Source: Draconibacterium orientale (GTDB lineage Bacteria; Bacteroidota; Bacteroidia; Bacteroidales; Prolixibacteraceae). Taken from it: a DNA stretch of 64,000 nt. The notes beneath the pieces were generated by a model. That model worked only from the letters and a program-made list of their open reading frames with translations, was not told where the DNA came from and did no database searches. This document shows, piece after piece, positions 24,706 to 33,030 of the stretch (the first letter of the stretch is position 1; every line of letters begins with the position of its first letter). Location of the stretch: the NCBI RefSeq assembly GCF_000626635.1, contig NZ_CP007451.1:744001-808000 (forward strand), written 5' to 3'. The translations under genes and the position numbers were made by a program.

Positions 24706-27114
24706 TTATGAACGATTGTAACGGTACTTACGAACAAGGTTGTAAACCAGTGCAAAAACAGTGATTAAAAGCAGTGGCAGCAATACATTCAATCCTTTCC
24801 AGAAAGCGGCTTCTTCGCGCAGTTTTACTTTGTCGAGTAAGCGCATTTTTAACGATCGGCCACGTAGCTGCATAATTCCCTGTTTATCATCGAGGTACGA
24901 AATGGCATTAATCAAAAACTCCTTATTCCCGAAAACCTGCCCCGACACTTCATCAAAACCAAGTTCCTGTATTTTAGGTGGATTGGTAGAATAGTTGACT
25001 TTATTGGTGATCATTCCACCGTCGGCAATCACGATCATTTGTGTAGGCTGACTTTCCGTAATGATGTCGGCCGAAGAATAACCGTAATTTTCCACCATGC
25101 GGTTTTTATAGTTCGAAGTAAAAACACCTTCCAACAAAACACCAACCGGAATATCCGACTGCGTGAACAACTCGCGAGCCGGCGGATTGTTAATATTTCC
25201 TAGGCTTACCGACGACGGTGCTTTTATCCGTCGGGCATACGGCGATGTACTCAGAATCACCTCCTTTCGTACCGTTGAATTGGCAGAAACGGTATCGAGC
25301 GACGAAACAAACTCGGTTTTCACCCAGTTCAGATTCCGGCTTATCGGATGATTATCATTTGGCGTTAGCAGCGGTGAATAATACCACGGATGTAAAGTAT
25401 AACGTGGCGGATTACCCGGCGCCGCAGTATTTACACGAATCTGAATACAGTTTACATCCTGTAGCAATTCGTAATTTAAACGCACGCCGTAGCGAAACAA
25501 CTGGTCGCCAATATTCATATCGTTTGGAAACGAATAGGTTTGAAATCCTTTGCTCAAACTATCGAGGCTCACCTGTACCGGATCAACCAGCCACATCAGC
25601 TTTCCACCTTTCATCAGGTATTGGTCGATGGCAATTTTTGAGGTCTCCGGAAATTCTTTTTTCGGATTGGCAATTACCAAAATATCCACATCCGAACCGT
25701 TCAGGTCGGCAGCTTCCAGCATATCAATTTCAAAATCGGCCGAAAGTGCACGCGCAATATCGGCCACTTCGTATTGATTGGCTTCATCGTGTCCCTGTAA
25801 AAATGCCAACACCGACTTTTTCTTTCGCATCAGTTTATGAAAGGCATTTACCAACTCGAATTCGATGGTTTCCACCGAATGATTAAAGTTGTTTTCGTAA
25901 CTGGTGTACGGATTATTTTTCAGAAAATTAACCGCCAGCTCTTTATTCTGATAACGAATTATTGCTCCCGGAAATATAAAACGTGAACTTACGCCTTGCT
26001 CGGTTTTATGCCCAAAATTAATTCGCGGCACACCTCTGTTTACCAGGCCGGTAATAAACTCTTCCTGCTTTTCGATATTCCCGATGCTGTACGGATTAAA
26101 AATGCGTACCCGAATCGGAGCCGAACTGTAGGCATTCAGCACCGCAATTTTCTCCAGTACTTCGTTTTGTATTTTTCGCAATCCCGCTTCCAGCTCGCCA
26201 CTTAAATACAACTCCACTTCCACCGGACCTTCCAGTCCACCAACCATTTGTTTACTTACATCTGATAGCGAATAACGCTTTTCAGCCGTCAGATCGATAC
26301 GGTATAAAAAGTTAGACGAAATGGCGAGTATCAGCAAAACAGCCACAGGAACAACAACCGCGCGAACTTTTGCTTTTGTTTTTCGGAGTTTTCCTTTTCG
26401 TAAAATCAGGGTAGTGCCATACAAAAACAAAAAAGCCATGCCGAGAAAATAGAGAATATCGCGCATATCAACTACTCCGCGCGAAATAGAAAGGTAGTGA
26501 TCGTTAATACTCAACCACGAAAAAAGTTGCTCCAGTAAGTACGGAACTTCTGCCGATGCTACAAACTCGAAACCGAGGTAAAAGATAAACGACAGCGACA
26601 TTCCGAAGATGAAGGAAACAATTTGGTTATCGGTGAGCGACGAGGCAAAAATACCAATGGCCACATAAATAGTTGCCAGGAAAAACAGCCCCATAAACGA
26701 GCCCCAGGTTGCACCGGTGTCGATACTGCCAACCGGATTCCCCAACCAATAAACCGACAAGAAATACAGCAAAGTGGGCAACAACGAGAAAACAACCAGC
26801 ACCAATCCGGCCAGAAATTTTGCCATTACCAACTGAAAATCAGCCAACGGGCGGGTTAGCAGAATTTCAATAGTTCCGCTGCGTTTTTCGTCGGCAAACA
26901 TACGCATGGTAATGGCGGGCACCAAAAACAGGTACAACCACGGCGCCAGCGTAAAAAGCCCCTGCAGCGTTGCATAATTATTTTCAGGAATATTGTAATT
27001 GCCCGGGAAAATCCACAAAAACAAACCGGTAACCAATAAAAAAACCAATACGGCCAGATAACCGATCAGCGATCCGAGAAACGTTTTTATTTCTTTTTTA
27101 AATAAGCTGTACAC
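24706..27114 (-). CDS. GldF-GldG fusion, gliding-type ABC transporter permease and auxiliary protein
   Basis: 802 residues. Residues ~1-240 are the GldF-like ABC-2 permease (MYSLFKKEIKTFLGSLIGYL, MRMFADEKRSGTIEILLTRP, six hydrophobic segments). From ~250 to 790 is the GldG-like part: one helix, a large periplasmic domain (YSLSDVSKQMVGGLEGPVEV, FLQGHDEAN, WLVDPVQVS, ADGGMITNKVN) and a final helix. In Flavobacterium these are separate proteins of the GldA-GldF-GldG transporter required for gliding; Bacteroidota without gliding also carry them. The ATPase GldA is not in the window. Upstream on the same strand lies the IS1595 element, which separates it from the lpxB operon. Confidence 0.88.
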   Translation of the reverse strand: MYSLFKKEIKTFLGSLIGYLAVLVFLLVTGLFLWIFPGNYNIPENNYATLQGLFTLAPWLYLFLVPAITMRMFADEKRSGTIEILLTRPLADFQLVMAKFLAGLVLVVFSLLPTLLYFLSVYWLGNPVGSIDTGATWGSFMGLFFLATIYVAIGIFASSLTDNQIVSFIFGMSLSFIFYLGFEFVASAEVPYLLEQLFSWLSINDHYLSISRGVVDMRDILYFLGMAFLFLYGTTLILRKGKLRKTKAKVRAVVVPVAVLLILAISSNFLYRIDLTAEKRYSLSDVSKQMVGGLEGPVEVELYLSGELEAGLRKIQNEVLEKIAVLNAYSSAPIRVRIFNPYSIGNIEKQEEFITGLVNRGVPRINFGHKTEQGVSSRFIFPGAIIRYQNKELAVNFLKNNPYTSYENNFNHSVETIEFELVNAFHKLMRKKKSVLAFLQGHDEANQYEVADIARALSADFEIDMLEAADLNGSDVDILVIANPKKEFPETSKIAIDQYLMKGGKLMWLVDPVQVSLDSLSKGFQTYSFPNDMNIGDQLFRYGVRLNYELLQDVNCIQIRVNTAAPGNPPRYTLHPWYYSPLLTPNDNHPISRNLNWVKTEFVSSLDTVSANSTVRKEVILSTSPYARRIKAPSSVSLGNINNPPARELFTQSDIPVGVLLEGVFTSNYKNRMVENYGYSSADIITESQPTQMIVIADGGMITNKVNYSTNPPKIQELGFDEVSGQVFGNKEFLINAISYLDDKQGIMQLRGRSLKMRLLDKVKLREEAAFWKGLNVLLPLLLITVFALVYNLVRKYRYNRS

Positions 27115-27143
27115 TTCTGTTGCTTTTAATTAGAAAATAAGAT

Positions 27144-28137
27144 TTTGAATATCCGTATTTAGTCATAATCCAGTAATTCCAGCAATAACCAGCCTGTCAA
27201 AGAGTTTTTCTCCAAAATACCTCCGGTTTAGCTTGTAGACGAACTCATTCAAATACATTTGAAGGTATTTCCCCTTAATCTTGTGGTAATTACCAGGGAA
27301 GTTTCGTTTAGCATTGCTTATTGTAATATGAACCCAACGCAATGTTTCTTTGGTGAGCTTTTCGCTTGACTTTTCAGAAAAATGAAGTTCCACATAATCC
27401 GAAATATCAACATAAGACGTACTGTCGTCGGTAAATACAATACTTTTTTCATCAAAAGATTCCCTGACCGTATCATTAATTTCATCTGCATGGTGACTCT
27501 CAAGAACCCTGGCTTTGAAGTAACGGCATTGACTTGTTTTTTCCCCGGTCTCTACATCTTCAAGCTGAGCCGACTCTGCCATTACTGATACCGGCGACTT
27601 GCCTGCAGCACCACGTCCTCTTTTCCCTCTCGACTTTTCCACTTCAGAAGATTCTACTGTAAAATATCCCTCGTCCATTTCAATCATCCCCTCCAAGGTA
27701 TAACGCGCATCGCGGTTACCCATGGCTTTACGAAGTTTGTGTACCATTGCCCAAACAGGCTCATAGCGTTTCATTCCAAGTTGCTTTTGGATTTCCTTGC
27801 TGGAAAAACCTTTTTTGGTGGCAGTCATTAAGAACATGGTTTTGTACCAGATCATGAACGATAGGTTTGATCCCTGCATTATAGTGCCACTACGCAATGA
27901 AGTACGGTGTCTACACTTTTTGCACTCGTAACTCCAGCGACTTTTTATCCAGTAATGCTCTGTATGTCCACATTCCTTGCAGACTACACCTACCTTGTCC
28001 CTTTCCTCTTTAAAATGGTTTCGGCAAGCTTCCTCGCTATCAAAATGTGCTGTGAAAGTAAATAGGTTCATCTATATCGTTTTAACTACCTTAAAGATAA
28101 TGAAATAAATCAAATTATGAGTATTTACGGATATTCA
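27144..28137 (-). mobile_element. IS1595-family insertion sequence
   Basis: The element is about 1 kb. Near-perfect terminal inverted repeats of ~25 bases start TTGAATATCCGTA on both ends (27144-27169 and 28114-28139), differing at two positions. They are bracketed by the 8-base direct repeat AATAAGAT (27136-27143 and 28138-28145), the target duplication size expected for this family; the left end seems to have two additional Ts. The single gene fills most of the element. It landed five bases before the stop codon of the neighbouring membrane-protein gene. Confidence 0.88.
27163..28071 (-). CDS. IS1595-family transposase
   Basis: 302 residues, full length. The N-terminal zinc ribbon is VVCKECGHTEHYWIK..YECKKCRHRTSL (four cysteines, about 30-58). 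The DDE-type ISXO2 domain has IEMDEGYF (first Asp, about 130), IVFTDDSTSY (second Asp, about 207) and a late Asn/Glu region ITISNAKRNFPGNYHKIKGK. The stop codon lies inside the left terminal repeat. It looks intact and could be active. Confidence 0.92.
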   Translation of the reverse strand: MNLFTFTAHFDSEEACRNHFKEERDKVGVVCKECGHTEHYWIKSRWSYECKKCRHRTSLRSGTIMQGSNLSFMIWYKTMFLMTATKKGFSSKEIQKQLGMKRYEPVWAMVHKLRKAMGNRDARYTLEGMIEMDEGYFTVESSEVEKSRGKRGRGAAGKSPVSVMAESAQLEDVETGEKTSQCRYFKARVLESHHADEINDTVRESFDEKSIVFTDDSTSYVDISDYVELHFSEKSSEKLTKETLRWVHITISNAKRNFPGNYHKIKGKYLQMYLNEFVYKLNRRYFGEKLFDRLVIAGITGL

Positions 28138-28764
28138 AATAAGATAACGCACTAACGCAAAATTCATTGCAAGTGTAATTATTCCATAGAAATACAAAAT
28201 TATCACACCTTTCTTTTTCTCAATGGCTTTAATCAATTCTTTTTCATCGCGTTCAACAACCCATTTTTTCGAAAGTGGTTTATTTTTCTTTCTCCAGCTA
28301 TTTCGCCCAATATACCCGAAACAATCGAAATTACTATTTTTCACAAACTCATAAAACTGTTTGTAGTTGTGAATTATCGGGTCGGCAATCTGATAACGTT
28401 TCCCGTCGTTAAACTCTAAAATTACAGAATGGGCCATTATGTAACGATATCCACCATAGGCGGCTGTAGCATATTGTTTGAGTTGATTTAATCTATATTG
28501 TTTCGATTTGAAAAAGAAAAAATGAAGTGTAAAGATGTCTTTTTCAAACACAACGTACTTTACTAATGTAGCGCCTGTAAGTGCATAGGCAACAATCATC
28601 AGTCCAAGCAGTAAAAGCAATCCAGCAGACCATAAATATGGATAAGACAGAGTTTTTGACATAGCAGTTAAGCCACTCATCAATAAAACGCAAACCACCA
28701 GGTTTACTATTAAAAAGGCAACTGCGTTACTCCATCTTTTATTTAAATAGAATAATTTCTTCAT
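28135..28764 (-). CDS. Membrane protein of unknown function, C-terminus altered by IS insertion
   Basis: 209 residues from the ATG at 28764, which overlaps the lpxB stop as ATGA; earlier in-frame codons belong to lpxB DNA. Two hydrophobic segments lie near 14-65, then a PH-like or beta-rich middle (VILEFNDGKRYQIADPIIHN), a basic stretch and a final helix. The present TGA comes from the end of the IS1595 element. Without the IS the frame would read one more Phe and stop (RYLIF then TAA). Part of the surE-lpxB transcript. Function unknown. Confidence 0.72.
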   Translation of the reverse strand: MKKLFYLNKRWSNAVAFLIVNLVVCVLLMSGLTAMSKTLSYPYLWSAGLLLLLGLMIVAYALTGATLVKYVVFEKDIFTLHFFFFKSKQYRLNQLKQYATAAYGGYRYIMAHSVILEFNDGKRYQIADPIIHNYKQFYEFVKNSNFDCFGYIGRNSWRKKNKPLSKKWVVERDEKELIKAIEKKKGVIILYFYGIITLAMNFALVRYLI

Positions 28765-29885
28765 TGCAGTAACGAAACCATTTTTTCGGCTGCCCGTTTT
28801 GAGCATCCCGGTTCGCCCATTAACTTTTGCATTTCCCGGTAATCCGCTAAAATTCGTTCGCGATACTTTTCGTCGCCAAGTAAACAATCCAGCTCAGCAC
28901 TTACTTTTTTAACGGTCATATCTTTTTGAAGCAGCTCTTTTACAGCCATTTTTCCCAAAATAATATTGGGCAGCGACACCCAGTTGATTTTTAAAACGGC
29001 AGCCATAATATAATGCACTAACACGCCGCCTTCCACTTTATAAAGTACTGTTTGCGGTACGTGAAACAAAGCCGTTTCCAGAGCTGCTGTTCCGGAGGCC
29101 ACCAAAGCCGCATGTGCATTATTCAGCAAATCGTAAGTAGATTCGTACAGCACTTTTATGTTGCTGTCTTGCAAAATGCCATCGTACAATTCTTTATCAA
29201 CCGACGAAACACCTGCCAGCACCACCTGGTAATCCTTCCGGCCTTCAACAGCCTTTTTCATCACAGGCAAAGTTCCTTTTATCTCCTGCACCCGACTTCC
29301 GGCCAGCAGGGCAATTATGAGGCGTTCATCCAAATTATTTTTGGCTTTAAATTCGGCTGCCGACTGCGCTGTGTTTTCAAATTCTTTGATTGAATCGAAC
29401 AATGGATTTCCAACATAATTTACATCGATGCCGTGCTTTTTGTAAAATTCGGTTTCAAAGGGAAAAATGGTAAACAGTTCATCAACAAAAGCACGCACCT
29501 TTTTAACACGGTATTCTTTCCAGGCCCATAGTTTTGGCGAAATATAATAGTAAACTTTTATGTTGTTTTGTTTGGCAAATTCGGCAATTCGCAGGTTAAA
29601 CCCGGGATAATCGATTAGAATGAGCACATCGGGTTTATAGTTCAGCAGGTCTTTTTTACAAAACTCCATGTTGCGTTTTATGGTTCTGATATTCAGAATC
29701 ACATTCACAATACCCATAAATGCCATTTCGCGGTAATGTTTTACCAGCTTCCCGCCAACTGCCTGCATTTTATCGCCACCAAAAAAACGAAAATCAGCCG
29801 CTTTATCGGTAACTTTCAGTTCCTTCATCAGGTTTGAGCCATGCAAATCGCCCGATGCTTCGCCAGCTATAATGTAGTATCGCAT
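28761..29885 (-). CDS. lpxB: Lipid-A-disaccharide synthase
   Basis: 374 residues, the usual LpxB length. Seen: MRYYIIAGEASGDLHGSNLM at the N-terminus, FRFFGGDKMQAVGG, IDYPGFNLRIAEFAKQ, YYISPKLWAWKEYRVKKVR, and LLAGSRVQEIKGTLPVM. The enzyme joins UDP-2,3-diacylglucosamine and lipid X to make the lipid A disaccharide at the inner membrane. It is cotranscribed with surE and a small membrane protein upstream (2-base gap) and overlaps the next gene by 4 bases. It confirms an LPS-bearing Gram-negative. Confidence 0.97.
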   Translation of the reverse strand: MRYYIIAGEASGDLHGSNLMKELKVTDKAADFRFFGGDKMQAVGGKLVKHYREMAFMGIVNVILNIRTIKRNMEFCKKDLLNYKPDVLILIDYPGFNLRIAEFAKQNNIKVYYYISPKLWAWKEYRVKKVRAFVDELFTIFPFETEFYKKHGIDVNYVGNPLFDSIKEFENTAQSAAEFKAKNNLDERLIIALLAGSRVQEIKGTLPVMKKAVEGRKDYQVVLAGVSSVDKELYDGILQDSNIKVLYESTYDLLNNAHAALVASGTAALETALFHVPQTVLYKVEGGVLVHYIMAAVLKINWVSLPNIILGKMAVKELLQKDMTVKKVSAELDCLLGDEKYRERILADYREMQKLMGEPGCSKRAAEKMVSLLQ

Positions 29886-29886
29886 A

Positions 29887-30189
29887 TTAACCAGCTCTTG
29901 TAATTAATACCACTAAGGCATAAAGAATTGTGGCGCCCAACACACCGCGGGCCGCCTTTTCGTATTTTAACTTCAGAAAAATCCAAAAGGCACCAACATT
30001 GGTAAAAACGCACAGGCTGCCTATTTTAACAAGCGCCTGCATTCGTCTCATTCCGGCAATGTAATCGAGAAACGACATATCGTTTTCGCCGGCCAGGTAA
30101 ACGATAAAAAAAATGATTAGCGGTAAAACCAGCCCGGTTAAAACGCCCACTCCAACTTTATCGTATTTATGCTGTTTGCTTTTTGGCAT
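29887..30189 (-). CDS. Small conserved membrane protein between surE and lpxB
   Basis: 100 residues with three hydrophobic segments (about 11-30, 55-70, 78-97). No known motif. Its position between surE and lpxB, 10 and 1 bases from its neighbours, suggests a fixed operon partner, possibly in envelope biogenesis. Function unassigned. Confidence 0.75.
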   Translation of the reverse strand: MPKSKQHKYDKVGVGVLTGLVLPLIIFFIVYLAGENDMSFLDYIAGMRRMQALVKIGSLCVFTNVGAFWIFLKLKYEKAARGVLGATILYALVVLITRAG

Positions 30190-30199
30190 AGAAAACAGA

Positions 30200-30973
30200 T
30201 TAAAACTTCCACGACTTAATTTGCTCCATGGTTTCGTAGCAAGTCATATCAACCCGAACGGGAACCACTGTGGCAAAATTATTTTCCAGTGCAAAAATAT
30301 CGGTGTCTTCGGTGTCTTCATCCAAATTCTGAAAATAGCCTGAAAGCCAGTGATATTCTCGTCCGTGTGGATCGGTTCTTTTTTCAAACTCTCCCATCCA
30401 CTTTCCGTGTGCCTGCCGACACACTTTAATACCTTCAGGTTTTCCCTTCGGGATATTCACATTTAAACAGGTAAACGGAGGAATACCATTCTCAATAACA
30501 CTCTGAAAAACACGGGCAACAACCAGTTTGGCTTTCGAAAAATCAGCATCCGGGCTGTAATCTTCCAGCGAAAAACCAATTGACGGCACACCGTGCAAAC
30601 CACCTTCAATGGCAGCCCCCATAGTTCCGCTATAAATTACGCTGATAGATGCATTGGAACCGTGGTTAATTCCCGATACCACATAATCGGGAATTCGTTC
30701 GAACAAACCGTTAAAACTAAGTTTTACGCTGTCAACCGGTGTACCGTTACATTTAAAAGTTGACACACCTTGTATTTTCTCCACAGGTGTTGCCCGCAGC
30801 GGCTGATCGACTGTAATCCCACAAGCTTTCCCCGACATGGAAACTTCGGAAGAGATAACTACAACATCGCCAAAAAATTGCATTACTTCCACCAGTTCAC
30901 GCAAACCCTTTGCATGAATTCCATCGTCGTTTGTAACCAAAATTAATGGTTTTTCAGAATCGTTTTTTTGCAT
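30200..30973 (-). CDS. surE: 5'/3'-nucleotidase SurE
   Basis: 257 residues. Family signature PLILVTNDDGIHAKGLREL (Asp-Asp metal ligands, about 9-27), SGKACGITVDQPLR, KCNGTPVDSVKLSF, SGINHGSNASISVIYSGTMG with the Asn ligand, then AIEGGLHGVPSIGFS. It dephosphorylates nucleoside monophosphates. First gene of the surE-lpxB group. A -7 box (TATCTTTG) ends just 5 bases upstream of the ATG. Confidence 0.95.
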   Translation of the reverse strand: MQKNDSEKPLILVTNDDGIHAKGLRELVEVMQFFGDVVVISSEVSMSGKACGITVDQPLRATPVEKIQGVSTFKCNGTPVDSVKLSFNGLFERIPDYVVSGINHGSNASISVIYSGTMGAAIEGGLHGVPSIGFSLEDYSPDADFSKAKLVVARVFQSVIENGIPPFTCLNVNIPKGKPEGIKVCRQAHGKWMGEFEKRTDPHGREYHWLSGYFQNLDEDTEDTDIFALENNFATVVPVRVDMTCYETMEQIKSWKF

Positions 30974-30978
30974 ACGAG

Positions 30979-30986
30979 CAAAGATA
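30979..30986 (-). promoter_or_regulatory. -7 box for surE, placed for a leaderless or near-leaderless mRNA
   Basis: On the minus strand the site reads TATCTTTG, a perfect TAnnTTTG. The surE ATG (30971-30973) follows after five bases, so the transcript would start at or next to the start codon. No convincing -33 TTTG at normal spacing. Confidence 0.45.
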
Positions 30987-31048
30987 ATTAGAAAATATAA
31001 TCTTGTACTATCATCGCAAATTTATAACCTGAGTTCGACTTTTAATAA

Positions 31049-31363
31049 TTAGCAGCTACAGGAAGCCGTTCCTCCTTTCCAGGCAGCTTTTTCCATTTTC
31101 AAGAAATTTTTCTTCTCCTCAGCTTTCATTACCCGAACGATGTACTGCATTTCGAGACCTTGCGATTTCACGACATTTTCAACTGATGAAATCAGCTTAT
31201 CGGCAATTGGAATATTCGGAAAAGGAAAAACAAACGTTAGTATTAAAACTTCGTCGGTGTACAATTCAATATCCTGCACCATTCCCAAATCAACCAAGGA
31301 ACAATCGATTGCCGGGTGCATTACCTTCGAAATTTGCTCCTTTATTTTATTTATATCCCGCAT
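31049..31363 (-). CDS. DUF59/MIP18-family metal-sulfur cluster assembly protein
   Basis: 104 residues from the ATG at 31363 (MRDINKIKEQISKVMHPAID), two bases after the stop of the zinc-ribbon gene. The DUF59 core is present: HPAIDCSLVDLGMVQDIELY, then TFVFPFPNIPIADKLISSVE. The tail ends in GGTASCSC, a possible metal-binding pair. Family members help mature Fe-S proteins; the link to the hydrogenases in this window is plausible but not shown. The 5' extension of the frame is zinc-ribbon DNA, hence the later start. Confidence 0.8.
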   Translation of the reverse strand: MRDINKIKEQISKVMHPAIDCSLVDLGMVQDIELYTDEVLILTFVFPFPNIPIADKLISSVENVVKSQGLEMQYIVRVMKAEEKKNFLKMEKAAWKGGTASCSC

Positions 31364-31365
31364 TT

Positions 31366-31551
31366 TTATCTGGTCTTTTTCTGGTTTAGTAATTCTTCGC
31401 GTACCATTGTATGCCCACATTGCGGACATTTCCGGGTTGTACATTTTACCCCTTTTTCATGCGGCACTTTCGTTCCGCACTTTACACAAATACAAAATCC
31501 TCCGGGCCCGAAAGCACCACCTTTATTCAAACCTTGTCGTTGTTTTTCCAT
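31366..31551 (-). CDS. Small zinc-ribbon-type protein
   Basis: 61 residues: a Gly-rich start (GAFGPGGFCICVKCGTKVPH) and two further cysteine pairs (KCTTRKCPQCGHTM). Six cysteines could bind zinc or an Fe-S cluster. Short proteins of this pattern are found in anaerobes beside DUF59 or NifX-type genes. It is the first gene of a two-gene unit with the DUF59 protein, suggesting a shared role in Fe-S or metallo-cofactor handling. Exact function unknown. Confidence 0.75.
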   Translation of the reverse strand: MEKQRQGLNKGGAFGPGGFCICVKCGTKVPHEKGVKCTTRKCPQCGHTMVREELLNQKKTR

Positions 31552-31596
31552 TTCGTATTACTTTATTTCCTACACCTCTCTTTGAGATCTTTTGTT

Positions 31597-31604
31597 CAAA
31601 ATTA
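31597..31604 (-). promoter_or_regulatory. Candidate -7 box for the zinc-ribbon/DUF59 pair
   Basis: The minus strand reads TAATTTTG (TAnnTTTG), 45 bases before the zinc-ribbon ATG. The -33 region is not clear. The remainder of the 257-base divergent gap shows no gene. Confidence 0.4.
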
Positions 31605-31808
31605 AAAAAAATGGTATATTTTGTGGAACACGAACAGTTTTCAGTTGTGCAAGGCACTTTCCGTTTTCAATTTTGTGTGCTAATTATCCGTGCTAAAACC
31701 AAAGAAGAAACATTAACTCTCTGTCAATTTAAACAAGTTTAAAAAGCAAACGTTTTAGTAGCTTGGCGTAAATACTAAACGTTGCACACGCCACGAAAGA
31801 AACATTTT

Positions 31809-32996
31809 ATGCCAAAAATTCTGAATAAAAAAGAGGGAATGCAATACCGCCGTTTTGGAAAAACCGAAAAGCAACTGAGTACCATAACACTGGGAGGCAT
31901 GCGTTTTAAGCACGGCTGGGACGATCCGCGACGCGAAATTCCGGAAGATACACTGGAAGAATGTTTAAATACCGTTCAGCTGGCATTTGATGCGGGCATC
32001 AACCACATTGAAACGGCCTGGGGTTACAAAAAAAGTGAAACGGTTTATGGTAAAGTTTTAAATGAAGAATTGGCCATTCCGCGTACTTCGTACCATTTAA
32101 TGACCAAGGGAAATCCGATGACAGCTGATGCTACCTACGAAATGATTGAAAACCAGCTGCGCGACCTGCAAACCGATTACCTCGATTTTTATGGCTGGCA
32201 CGGAATAAACACGCCCGAATTGCTGAAACAAAGTTGCAAAAGCGGCGGCCCCGTTGAAGCCCTGTTAAAACTAAAAGAGGAAGGCATTATAAAACACGTT
32301 GGTTTCAGTACGCACGCGCCGATGGAAGTAATTGTGCATGCCATTGAAACCGGGTTATTCGAATTTGTGAACCTGCATTACTACTATTTTAACCAGCGCA
32401 ACCTGGCAGCGGTACAAATGGCAGAAATCCATGATTTGGGTGTTTTTATTATCTCGCCAAACGACAAAGGCGGCCAGCTGTTTAATGCTCCGGCCAAGGT
32501 AAAAAATGCGACTCACCCTTTAACCCCTATCCAGTGGAATGCACGTTTTTGTTTAAATAATCCGGCCATTCACACGCTTTCGTTCGGAATAACAGAGAAG
32601 GAACATTTTGAGGAAATGAAAGGTATTTTCCCAACCACATCGCCATGGAGCCAGGAAGATTATAAAACTAAACTAAAACTGGATAGCTTTTTATTCGACG
32701 ATCCGTATGCCGTTTACGAGGGTTTTGACATGCAGAATGATCCGTCGGGGATTAACATTCCGGAAGTACTGCGTTTACGCCGACTTTGGAAATCGTATGA
32801 CATGATCGATTTTGCTAAATACCGCTACAAAACCTTTAATGAAAAAAGCCACTGGTATCCGGGCGAATTGCCTACCCAAGCCAATTTAAACAAAATAGAG
32901 ACAACTAAAATTCCGGCACATATTCCTCTTAAGGAGTTACTTGCCGAAACTCATCGGGTATTATTTAAACCTGAATATAAATTGGCTAAAAATTAA
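31809..32996 (+). CDS. Aldo/keto reductase
   Basis: 395 residues from ATG 31809 (other in-frame starts at 31782 and 31839). AKR fold: YRRFGKTEKQLSTITLGGMR, GINHIETAWGYKKSE with the catalytic Asp position replaced by Glu-Thr-Ala context, the catalytic Tyr in WGYKKSE, a Lys in LMTKGNP, the HGINTPE loop and GFSTH. The ~90-residue C-terminal extension (DPSGINIPEVLRLRRLWKSY) belongs to the bacterial 'aldo/keto reductase with ferredoxin-like tail' type, although the usual cysteines are absent. Uses NAD(P)H; substrate unknown. Followed by a NIPSNAP gene. Confidence 0.85.
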   Translation: MPKILNKKEGMQYRRFGKTEKQLSTITLGGMRFKHGWDDPRREIPEDTLEECLNTVQLAFDAGINHIETAWGYKKSETVYGKVLNEELAIPRTSYHLMTKGNPMTADATYEMIENQLRDLQTDYLDFYGWHGINTPELLKQSCKSGGPVEALLKLKEEGIIKHVGFSTHAPMEVIVHAIETGLFEFVNLHYYYFNQRNLAAVQMAEIHDLGVFIISPNDKGGQLFNAPAKVKNATHPLTPIQWNARFCLNNPAIHTLSFGITEKEHFEEMKGIFPTTSPWSQEDYKTKLKLDSFLFDDPYAVYEGFDMQNDPSGINIPEVLRLRRLWKSYDMIDFAKYRYKTFNEKSHWYPGELPTQANLNKIETTKIPAHIPLKELLAETHRVLFKPEYKLAKN

Positions 32997-33030
32997 TATC
33001 TTGCCGGTATAAACCTAAAAACCGTTAGAA

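Noticed and set aside
25218-25886. A 222-codon plus-strand frame inside gldF-gldG.
   Set aside because: Antisense to a long conserved coding sequence; composition looks non-native.
31140-31742. A 200-codon plus-strand frame over the DUF59/zinc-ribbon genes.
   Set aside because: It overlaps two well-supported minus-strand genes and encodes no recognisable protein, so it is an antisense shadow.
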